Shown one piece after another: positions 57,045 through 64,000 of a stretch of DNA of 64,000 bases. The DNA is from Candidatus Enterococcus myersii (GTDB taxonomy: Bacteria; Bacillota; Bacilli; Lactobacillales; Enterococcaceae). The notes below the pieces were generated by a model that ran no database searches, was not told the origin of the DNA, and saw nothing but the letters and a program-made list of their open reading frames with translations. The DNA lies in the NCBI RefSeq assembly GCF_017316025.1, contig NZ_JAFLVT010000020.1:61941-125940 (forward strand), written 5' to 3'. The position numbers were made by a program, and so were the translations under genes. Numbering within the stretch: position 1 is the first letter of the stretch; the number at the start of each line of letters is the position of its first letter.

Positions 57045-60000
57045 TTGGCAAATGGAAATGAACGTTTTGCAATTTTATTAGAGCAAATCGATTTGGCGCC
57101 AGAACAAAGGCAGCATCCCTTATTAAAAGACGGCGAAATCACGGAGGTTATCGTCCATCGGAAGTCGCGTGTCTGGGAATTCACTTTATCTATAGCAGAG
57201 CTTTTACCGGCTGCACTCTATCAAAATATATGGCAAAAACTGCAATTAGCTTTTAATGAAATTGCACAAGTTAAATTGCATATCAATACCGCAAAAAATG
57301 AATTTGATGAGACGTTTTTACAAGAATATTGGACGTTGGCTATGCAGCAAAATTGTAGTACTAAAGCGGTTGAACAAGCAGTAAAAGGACAAATGCCCTT
57401 TAAAGAAGACAACAAAATTATTTTGCCAGTAGCCAATGAAGCTGTAATTTCTTATTTAACCAGTGAATACTTACCAAAAATGGAAATGAGTTACCAAGAC
57501 TTTGGGTTTCCTAAATTTCGCATTGAGCCGCGCTTTGATGAGGCAAAAGGGGCACAAGCACTGCAAGAAATGGTACAAAGGCAAGAAGTGCAACATGCGC
57601 AATTAATGCAACAAGCTCAAGAGAATATGGCCATACATGTTCAAAAGAAAAAACAAGAAAAAAATCCAGCTGCAGGACCACTTGTTTTAGGCCGCAATAT
57701 TCCAAGTGATGAGCCAATCACACCTATGGTTAATATTATTGAAGAAGAACGACGTGTTACTTTTGAAGGTTTTGTTTTTGATGCCGAAGTGCGGGAACTA
57801 CGTACAAAACGTAAATTACTGACAATAAAAGTCACGGATTATACGTCTTCTTTTATTGTAAAAAAATTCTCAAATGGAGAAAAAGATGAACAAATCTTTG
57901 AAGCTTTAACAAAAGGCAAATGGCTAAAAATTAGAGGGAGTATTCAAGAAGACACCTTCCAAAGAGATTTGGTAATGATCGCCCAAGATATAGCTGAGGT
58001 CAAACATGATCCTCGTAAAGATTATGCACCAGCAGACGAAAAGCGTGTGGAGTTGCATATGCATTCGAATATGAGTACCATGGATGCGACAAATAGCGTC
58101 TCTGATTTAGTTGCTCAAGCAGGAAAATGGGGACATCGCGGGATTGCAATTACCGATCACGGTGGTGCCCAAGGATTCCCAGATGCTTATCATGCAGGGG
58201 AAAAAGCAGGGGTGAAAGTTTTATATGGCGTGGAGGCCTATGTGGTGGATGACGGTGTACCGGTGGCTTATAATCCAGCCCATGTTTCGTTAACCGATGC
58301 AACCTATGTTGTTTTTGACGTGGAAACGACCGGCTTATCTGCAGTTTATGATACGATTATTGAATTAGCAGCTGTAAAAATGCACAAGGGAAATGTCATT
58401 GCTACTTTTGATGAATTCATTGATCCTGGCCACCCTTTGTCTAAAACGACAGTAGATTTGACGGGTATCACCGATGAAATGGTACGAGGATCAAAACCTG
58501 AAAAAGAAGTTATGGCACTCTTTACGGAGTTTGCCAAAGACAGTGTTTTGGTTGCCCATAATGCTTCTTTTGATATGGGGTTTATTAATACAACTTATAA
58601 ACGCCTAGAGATGCCAGAAGCTGTTAATCCAGTTATTGATACCTTAGAGTTGGCACGTTATTTGTACCCGGAATTTAAACGATTTGGTTTAGGTGTTTTA
58701 ACGAAAAAATTTGGTGTTGGTTTAGAACAGCATCACCGGGCGATTTATGATTCAGAAGCTACGGGGCACTTAGCTTGGATTTTTGTTAAAGAGGCAATGG
58801 AAAAACACGACATGCATTATCACGAGGATTTAAACCGGCATGTTGGTGGAGAGAATTCATTTAAAGCTGCTAGACCTTTTCATGCAACTATCTTAGCGCA
58901 AACGCAAGCAGGGCTAAAAAATCTCTTTAAATTAATTTCAATGGGAAATGTAAAATATTTTCATGGTGGTGTGCCCCGCATTCCGCGCTCAGAAATTTCA
59001 AAACTACGTGAAGGTTTGCTACTAGGAACAGCCTGTGATAAAGGCGAAGTATTCGTTGCGATGATGCAAAAAGGTGTCGATGAAGCAAAAGAGAGAGCGA
59101 AATTTTACGATTACATCGAAGTCATGCCAAAAGCAGTTTATGCTCCTTTGATTGAGCAAGAGTTAGTTAAAAACGAAGCTGATTTAGAAGAAATTATCCG
59201 CAATTTAGTCGCGATTGGGCATGAACTAGATAAACCGGTTGTGGCAACGGGTAACGTCCATTATTTAAATGAAGAAGATGGTATTTACCGTAAAATTTTG
59301 ATCAACTCACAAGGTGGTGCCAATCCGTTAAATCGGCACAGTTTGCCAGACGTTCATTTTCGAACAACCGATGAAATGTTGACTGCTTTTCAGTTTTTAG
59401 GTCCAGAAACCGCTAAAGAAATTGTGGTAGAAAATCCTAACAAGTTATTGGATTCCTGTGAAAAAGTAATACCTGTCAAAGATAAACTTTACACGCCTAA
59501 AATTCCCGGTTCAGAAGATGAAATTACTAATTTGAGTTATAATCGCGCCAAGGAATTGTATGGGGATCCTTTACCAGATATTGTAGAAAAACGATTGGAA
59601 AAAGAATTGAAATCAATTATCGGTAATGGGTTTTCCGTGATTTACTTGATTTCACAAAAATTAGTGCATAAAAGTAATGAAGACGGCTATTTGGTTGGTT
59701 CCAGAGGGTCGGTTGGCTCCAGTTTTGTTGCCACTATGACTGGGATTACCGAGGTAAATCCTTTGGCTCCGCATTATTATTGTCCAAATTGTCAGTACTC
59801 GGAATTTTATGAAGATGGGTCCTATGGCTCGGGCTTTGATATGCCGGAAAAAGCTTGTCCAAAATGTGGTACGCGGCTAAATAAAGACGGCCATGATATT
59901 CCCTTTGAAACTTTCTTAGGTTTTAAAGGAGATAAAGTTCCCGATATTGATCTGAACTTTTCCGGAGAATATCAACCAGAGGCTCATAATTATACAAAAG

Positions 60001-61394
60001 TTTTGTTTGGTGAAGATTATGTTTATCGGGCTGGTACAATCGGTACAGTAGCTGATAAGACGGCCTATGGTTTTGTGAAGGGTTATGAAAGAGATCACAA
60101 CATGCAATTGCGGGCGGCTGAAATCGACCGGCTCGCACAAGGGGCAACTGGTGTGAAACGAACTACCGGTCAGCATCCGGGGGGGATTATTGTAATTCCT
60201 GATTATATGGATGTTTATGATTTTACCCCGATTCAATATCCTGCTGATGATTTAAACGCGGAATGGAAGACAACCCACTTTGATTTTCACTCCATTCATG
60301 ACAATATTTTAAAACTGGATATTCTCGGCCATGATGATCCTACCGTTATTCGAATGTTGCAAGATTTATCTGGTATTGATCCTAAAACAATTCCAACCGA
60401 TGATCCAAATGTCATGCGCATTTTTGACGGTCCGGATGTTTTAGGTGTGACAGAGGAACAAATTTTCTCTCGAACCGGCACGTTAGGTATTCCTGAATTT
60501 GGGACGCGTTTTGTACGGGGAATGTTAGAAGAAACGCATCCCGCTACTTTTGCTGAATTATTACAAATTTCTGGGCTATCCCATGGAACCGATGTCTGGT
60601 TGGGCAATGCAGAAGAATTAATTCGCCAAGGGCAAGCAACTTTAGCAGAGGTAATTGGTTGTCGTGATGATATCATGGTTTATCTAATGCATGCCGGCCT
60701 TGAAAGTGGTATGGCGTTTAAAATTATGGAAACAGTACGTAAAGGACAATGGAATAAAATTCCTGATGATTTGCGGGAGACGTATCTTGCAGCTATGCGG
60801 GAAAATAACGTGCCTGATTGGTACATTGATTCTTGTTCAAAAATTAAATACATGTTCCCCAAAGCCCATGCGGCAGCTTATGTATTGATGGCGTTGCGGG
60901 TAGCTTACTTCAAAGTTTACTATCCAATTTTATATTACTGTGCCTATTTCTCAGTACGAGCAGATGACTTTGACTTAGTGTCTATGACCCGAGGAAAAGA
61001 CGCTGTTAAAGATCGGATGAAAGAGATAACTGATAAAGGTTTGGAAGCCTCCACTAAAGAAAAGAATATGTTGACCGTTTTGGAATTAGCAAATGAGATG
61101 TTAGAACGTGGCCTAGAATTTGGCATGATTGATTTGTATAAATCAGATGCAGTGAATTTCGTCATTGAAGATAACAAATTAATTGCACCATTTCGAGCTG
61201 TACCAAGTTTGGGTATCAACGTAGCCAAACAAATTGTTGAAGCCCGTAAAGATGGTCCGTTTCTTTCCAAAGAAGATTTAGCAAACCGTGGGAAAGTATC
61301 CAAGACCTTGATTGAATATATGTCTGAAAATGGTGTTTTAAAAGATTTACCTGATGAAAATCAATTGTCTTTATTTGATTCTATGTTTGATTAA
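57045..61394 (+). CDS. polC: DNA polymerase III alpha subunit, PolC type
   Basis: 1449-residue replicative polymerase of Gram-positive bacteria. TTG start at 57045, seven bases after AGGGGGA. Order: N-terminal and OB parts, PHP domain ([18 protein letters not shown]), inserted DEDDh proofreading exonuclease ([28 protein letters not shown]), polymerase core with zinc Cys (CPNCQY...CPKCG) and catalytic [10 protein letters not shown], and the C-terminal HhH region. In Bacillus and E. faecalis proS lies between rseP and polC; here it is missing. Confidence 0.97.
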   Translation: MANGNERFAILLEQIDLAPEQRQHPLLKDGEITEVIVHRKSRVWEFTLSIAELLPAALYQNIWQKLQLAFNEIAQVKLHINTAKNEFDETFLQEYWTLAMQQNCSTKAVEQAVKGQMPFKEDNKIILPVANEAVISYLTSEYLPKMEMSYQDFGFPKFRIEPRFDEAKGAQALQEMVQRQEVQHAQLMQQAQENMAIHVQKKKQEKNPAAGPLVLGRNIPSDEPITPMVNIIEEERRVTFEGFVFDAEVRELRTKRKLLTIKVTDYTSSFIVKKFSNGEKDEQIFEALTKGKWLKIRGSIQEDTFQRDLVMIAQDIAEVKHDPRKDYAPADEKRVELHMHSNMSTMDATNSVSDLVAQAGKWGHRGIAITDHGGAQGFPDAYHAGEKAGVKVLYGVEAYVVDDGVPVAYNPAHVSLTDATYVVFDVETTGLSAVYDTIIELAAVKMHKGNVIATFDEFIDPGHPLSKTTVDLTGITDEMVRGSKPEKEVMALFTEFAKDSVLVAHNASFDMGFINTTYKRLEMPEAVNPVIDTLELARYLYPEFKRFGLGVLTKKFGVGLEQHHRAIYDSEATGHLAWIFVKEAMEKHDMHYHEDLNRHVGGENSFKAARPFHATILAQTQAGLKNLFKLISMGNVKYFHGGVPRIPRSEISKLREGLLLGTACDKGEVFVAMMQKGVDEAKERAKFYDYIEVMPKAVYAPLIEQELVKNEADLEEIIRNLVAIGHELDKPVVATGNVHYLNEEDGIYRKILINSQGGANPLNRHSLPDVHFRTTDEMLTAFQFLGPETAKEIVVENPNKLLDSCEKVIPVKDKLYTPKIPGSEDEITNLSYNRAKELYGDPLPDIVEKRLEKELKSIIGNGFSVIYLISQKLVHKSNEDGYLVGSRGSVGSSFVATMTGITEVNPLAPHYYCPNCQYSEFYEDGSYGSGFDMPEKACPKCGTRLNKDGHDIPFETFLGFKGDKVPDIDLNFSGEYQPEAHNYTKVLFGEDYVYRAGTIGTVADKTAYGFVKGYERDHNMQLRAAEIDRLAQGATGVKRTTGQHPGGIIVIPDYMDVYDFTPIQYPADDLNAEWKTTHFDFHSIHDNILKLDILGHDDPTVIRMLQDLSGIDPKTIPTDDPNVMRIFDGPDVLGVTEEQIFSRTGTLGIPEFGTRFVRGMLEETHPATFAELLQISGLSHGTDVWLGNAEELIRQGQATLAEVIGCRDDIMVYLMHAGLESGMAFKIMETVRKGQWNKIPDDLRETYLAAMRENNVPDWYIDSCSKIKYMFPKAHAAAYVLMALRVAYFKVYYPILYYCAYFSVRADDFDLVSMTRGKDAVKDRMKEITDKGLEASTKEKNMLTVLELANEMLERGLEFGMIDLYKSDAVNFVIEDNKLIAPFRAVPSLGINVAKQIVEARKDGPFLSKEDLANRGKVSKTLIEYMSENGVLKDLPDENQLSLFDSMFD

Positions 61395-61397
61395 ATT

Positions 61398-61438
61398 AAA
61401 TCTGAACTAAAGGTATCTACCTTTGGTTCAGATTTTTT
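61398..61438 (+). terminator. terminator after polC
   Basis: Near-perfect 17-18-bp stem (61398-61415 with 61418-61434) with a tiny loop and T6. Confidence 0.88.
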
Positions 61439-61634
61439 CTATACTAAAAAATGGCAAAGAAAAATTTAGTGCCAAAAGTAATTTGTGGTAAATTTTTGCT
61501 AAAAATTTTTCAACTGTTTCTTTGTTGATTTTTTTGATTACGGCACATTATTTAGCGATAAAAACTATCAATCTCAATTAAAATAGCGTAATATTATTTA
61601 AAAGTAGTAATGTTTTACGGAAAGGGGATTGCAG

Positions 61635-62390
61635 ATGTTAAAAGAAGAACGTTTTAATGCAATCGTATCATTAGTTGATGAAAAAGGAACCATTCGGGTA
61701 GCTGATATTGTAGAGCGCTTGAATGTCTCAGATATGACAGTGCGGCGAGATTTGACAGAATTGGAAGAGCAAGGCCGTTTAAAACGTGTCCATGGTGGTG
61801 CCAAGACTGTTCATACTTATCGGCAAGAAGAATTATCCCATTCTGATAAACAAATTATCAATATGACCGAAAAAAAAGCAATTGCCCAAAAGGCACTAGA
61901 ATTAATTAAAGAAGATGAAACGATTTTTCTAGGTCCGGGTACCACCATCGAAGTCTTAGCTCAATTAATTCAGCATAACTCACTACGGGTAGTTACAAAT
62001 TGTCTACCAGTTTTTGAAACACTTAGTAAAAAACAGGGAAATTTGAAAGTATATTTAATTGGTGGCGAAATGCGGATGCGCACGCGGTCATTTTTTGGTG
62101 AAATCGCGAATATCGCTTTAGCTGACATGCATTTTCATAAGAGTTTTTTTAGTTGTAACGCACTAAAAGAAGATAAAATTATGACAGCTACCATCGAAGA
62201 AGGCCAAACACAGTTAATCGCATTGCAAAATTCTTTTGCCCGCTATTTACTAATGGATACTTCAAAAATTGATAAAGAAGACTTCTATACTTTTTATCGC
62301 TTAAAAGATGTGAGTGCTGTTATCACAAATCAAGACGAATACAATAGCAGTCAAATCTTTGAAGATAAGGTTTCTGTTATCAAAGGCTGA
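61635..62390 (+). CDS. DeoR-family transcriptional regulator (LacR paralogue)
   Basis: 251 residues, ATG 61635 seven bases after GGGG; TTG 61629 is less likely. The HTH reads IVERLNVSDMTVRRDLTELEEQGRL followed by RVHGGAK (core DMTVRRDLTELEEQGRL); the effector-binding part has [15 protein letters not shown] and YLIGGEMR. It is a paralogue of the following lacR gene. Phosphosugar effector likely; the regulated genes are probably the lac genes or a nearby sugar operon. It has its own terminator. Confidence 0.88.
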   Translation: MLKEERFNAIVSLVDEKGTIRVADIVERLNVSDMTVRRDLTELEEQGRLKRVHGGAKTVHTYRQEELSHSDKQIINMTEKKAIAQKALELIKEDETIFLGPGTTIEVLAQLIQHNSLRVVTNCLPVFETLSKKQGNLKVYLIGGEMRMRTRSFFGEIANIALADMHFHKSFFSCNALKEDKIMTATIEEGQTQLIALQNSFARYLLMDTSKIDKEDFYTFYRLKDVSAVITNQDEYNSSQIFEDKVSVIKG

Positions 62391-62405
62391 CAAAACGAAA
62401 GCCTG

Positions 62406-62446
62406 AAACAAACACTTGTAGTGCTACAAGTGTTTGTTTTTTTTGT
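62406..62446 (+). terminator. terminator between the two DeoR-family genes
   Basis: Perfect 16-bp stem (62406-62421 with 62424-62439) and a long T-run. Confidence 0.9.
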
Positions 62447-62516
62447 TTCTGTACAAAAATGATACCGTTTAATAAAAAATAAACGCAAAAAATAAAACAA
62501 CAACCCAATAAAAGTG

Positions 62517-62545
62517 TTGAAAAATGTTTGTAAATGTTTTATTAT
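62517..62545 (+). promoter_or_regulatory. lac gene promoter with repeated ATGTTT motif
   Basis: TTGAAA (62517-62522), 17 bases, TATTAT (62540-62545). Between them AAATGTTTGTAAATGTTTTA carries ATGTTT twice, ten bases apart, a likely site for LacR-type DeoR regulators. Binding is inferred. Confidence 0.55.
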
Positions 62546-62564
62546 AACGAAGGAAGGTGATGAG

Positions 62565-63323
62565 ATGCTCAAAACAAAACGCCAACAAGCGATTGTTGAA
62601 TTGTGTGAAGTGCATGGTGTTGTGACGGTGAAATTTATTCAGGAACAATTGAAAGTTTCTGATATGACGATTCGCCGTGATTTAGATGAATTGGCTTCTC
62701 AAAACCGATTGATTCGGGTTCACGGGGGCGCTAAAAGTCTCGACTTTGAAAATGAACGTCCAGTTGAGTTATCCCACGGTGAAAAAAAGCAACTTCATAG
62801 TCGTGAGAAAGAATATATTGCCCAACAAGCAGCAGCGGCAATTCAAGAAAATGATACTATTTTTCTTGGGCCGGGTACGACAATTGAGTTAATGACAAAA
62901 TATTTACCGGCCAAACATTTACGCATTATTACCAATAGTCTTCCAGTTTTTAATTTGTTAACGGCAAATGAAAAACATGATTTATACTTAATCGGGGGAG
63001 AATATCGCAATATTACCGGTGCTTTCGTTGGCTCCATTGCCAATGAAACAATCCAAAAATTAAGTATTCAAAAAGCATTTGTGGGGGTCAATGGTATTAC
63101 AGAAGAATATGTGTCTACCTTTAGTATCGAAGAAGGAAAGTTTCAACAACTGGTGCTAGACAAAGCCCAACAAAAATTTTTGGTTGCCGATGCGAATAAG
63201 TTTAACCATAGTGATTTTTATAATTTTTATAGTTTGAAAGAAATTAATGCTTTGTATACCGATGACGCAATTAGTGACAGTGTAAAAAATCACTATGGGC
63301 AATATACGAATATTATTCATTAA
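62565..63323 (+). CDS. lacR: lactose/galactose-6-phosphate regulator LacR (DeoR family)
   Basis: 252 residues; ATG 62565 has AGGAAGGTGATG upstream, while the longer frame starts inside the promoter. HTH with [19 protein letters not shown] and RVHGGAKSL; sugar-binding motif [15 protein letters not shown]. Immediately followed by lacA and lacB, as in lac operons of streptococci and staphylococci, where LacR responds to tagatose-6-phosphate. Confidence 0.88.
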   Translation: MLKTKRQQAIVELCEVHGVVTVKFIQEQLKVSDMTIRRDLDELASQNRLIRVHGGAKSLDFENERPVELSHGEKKQLHSREKEYIAQQAAAAIQENDTIFLGPGTTIELMTKYLPAKHLRIITNSLPVFNLLTANEKHDLYLIGGEYRNITGAFVGSIANETIQKLSIQKAFVGVNGITEEYVSTFSIEEGKFQQLVLDKAQQKFLVADANKFNHSDFYNFYSLKEINALYTDDAISDSVKNHYGQYTNIIH

Positions 63324-63334
63324 GGGGAGATAAA

Positions 63335-63763
63335 ATGCGGGTTGTATTAGGTTCAGATGCACAGGCAAAGAAATTGAAGGATATTATCAAAGAGTATCTA
63401 GTTGGCGAAGGTTTTGAAGTCGTGGATAAAACAGAAACACCAGCCGCAGATTTCATTGATTCAACTTTAGCTATCGCAAATGATATTAAAGAAAACGCAG
63501 GCTCAATGGGAATTGCTTTTGATGGTTACGGTGCGGGGAGTTTTATGGTAGCCACAAAAGTTAAAGGCATGGTCGCTGCAGAAGTCTCTGATGAACGTTC
63601 TGCATATATGACTAGAGAACACAACAATGCCCTTATGATTACGATTGGTTCTGAAATTGTCGGTGAAGAGTTGGCAAAAAATATTGTCAAAGAATTTTTA
63701 TCTGCTCACTATGACGGTGGCCGCCATCAAATTCGCGTGGATATGTTAAATAAAATGGCGTAA
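63335..63763 (+). CDS. lacA: galactose-6-phosphate isomerase subunit LacA
   Basis: 142 residues of the RpiB/LacA/LacB fold. [20 protein letters not shown] opens it; the mid region [19 protein letters not shown] and [12 protein letters not shown] are typical of LacA, which lacks part of the RpiB catalytic set and works as a complex with LacB. Converts galactose-6-phosphate to tagatose-6-phosphate. GGGGAG precedes ATG. Confidence 0.95.
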   Translation: MRVVLGSDAQAKKLKDIIKEYLVGEGFEVVDKTETPAADFIDSTLAIANDIKENAGSMGIAFDGYGAGSFMVATKVKGMVAAEVSDERSAYMTREHNNALMITIGSEIVGEELAKNIVKEFLSAHYDGGRHQIRVDMLNKMA

Positions 63764-63780
63764 AAGGAGGAATGAATAAT

Positions 63781-64000
63781 GAAAATTGCCATTGGTTGTG
63801 ACCACATTGTCACAGATACAAAAATCGCAGTTTCTGATTTTTTGAAAAGTAAAGGTTATGAAGTAATAGATTGTGGCACGTACGATTTCACTCGGACCCA
63901 TTATCCAATTTACGGTAAACGCGTCGGAGAAGCAGTAGCAAGTGGGGCTGCAGACCTTGGTGTGACGATTTGTGGTACCGGCGTTGGGATCACAAACTCT
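63781..64000 (+). CDS. lacB: galactose-6-phosphate isomerase subunit LacB (3'-truncated by window)
   Basis: First 73 codons only. Begins [36 protein letters not shown] and [11 protein letters not shown] carry the catalytic Cys region of LacB/RpiB. AAAGGAGGAATG precedes the start; 17 bases after lacA. lacC and lacD probably follow beyond the window. Confidence 0.94.

Noticed and set aside
60296..60676. 126-codon minus-strand frame inside polC
   Set aside because: It lies within the polymerase core coding sequence and has shadow-type composition.

Overview
The window looks like chromosomal DNA of a low-GC lactic acid bacterium of the Enterococcaceae (Enterococcus/Tetragenococcus/Vagococcus-like). 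The grounds are AT-rich codon use, strong GGAGG ribosome binding sites, TTGACA/TATAAT-type promoters, an uppS-cdsA-rseP(eep)-polC block with no dxr, an arcABC arginine deiminase operon, galKETR, and LacR/LacA/LacB tagatose-pathway genes. I see no phage, transposase, CRISPR array, tRNA or rRNA gene.

Layout. 1-715: 3' part of a C39-like cysteine peptidase gene. 748-7345: complete trpEGDCFBA operon behind a CodY-like box, a promoter and a Trp T-box whose specifier (UGG) can be read. 7458-13976: ilvDBNCA operon (Ile/Val synthesis, no leu genes) behind two CodY-like boxes, a promoter and a peptide-coding attenuator: a 19-residue leader peptide with an Ile-Val-Ile-Leu-Ile-Ile run, followed by a chain of mutually exclusive hairpins ending in a terminator. 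14162-17547: a zinc-independent-type S14 gene with a Zur-like operator, a degenerate AroB-like protein, YpiA and ReoY. 17613-24435: YitT-type membrane protein, MazG-like hydrolase, CCA-adding enzyme, thioesterase, an unknown conserved-looking protein, L33, a 39-aa membrane peptide, a PerM-type protein and an MDR reductase. 24531-28428: Fur-box-controlled siderophore ABC transporter. 28668-32273: fthC-rhomboid-yqgQ-glcK-rhodanese block and small DUF genes. 32386-37182: galKETR. 37308-40019: tsaB-rimI-GNAT-tsaD. 40248-49701: arginine region (Crp/Fnr regulator, arcABC, T-box-controlled argS, class I lysS, argR). 50158-61394: rpsB-tsf, pyrH-frr, uppS-cdsA, rseP, polC. 61635-64000: two DeoR-family regulators and lacA, lacB (cut by the window end).

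How it fits together. The biosynthetic half shows layered control: global (CodY-like boxes) plus amino-acid-specific (T-box for trp, translated leader for ilv). The arginine half combines catabolism (arc), tRNA-charge sensing (argS T-box, specifier CGC) and an ArgR-type regulator with several ARG-box-like sites in front of arcA. The sugar genes cover Leloir galactose use and the start of the tagatose-6-phosphate route. Protein families were assigned from motifs read by eye; no database search was run. Operators and RNA structures are pattern matches that need testing.
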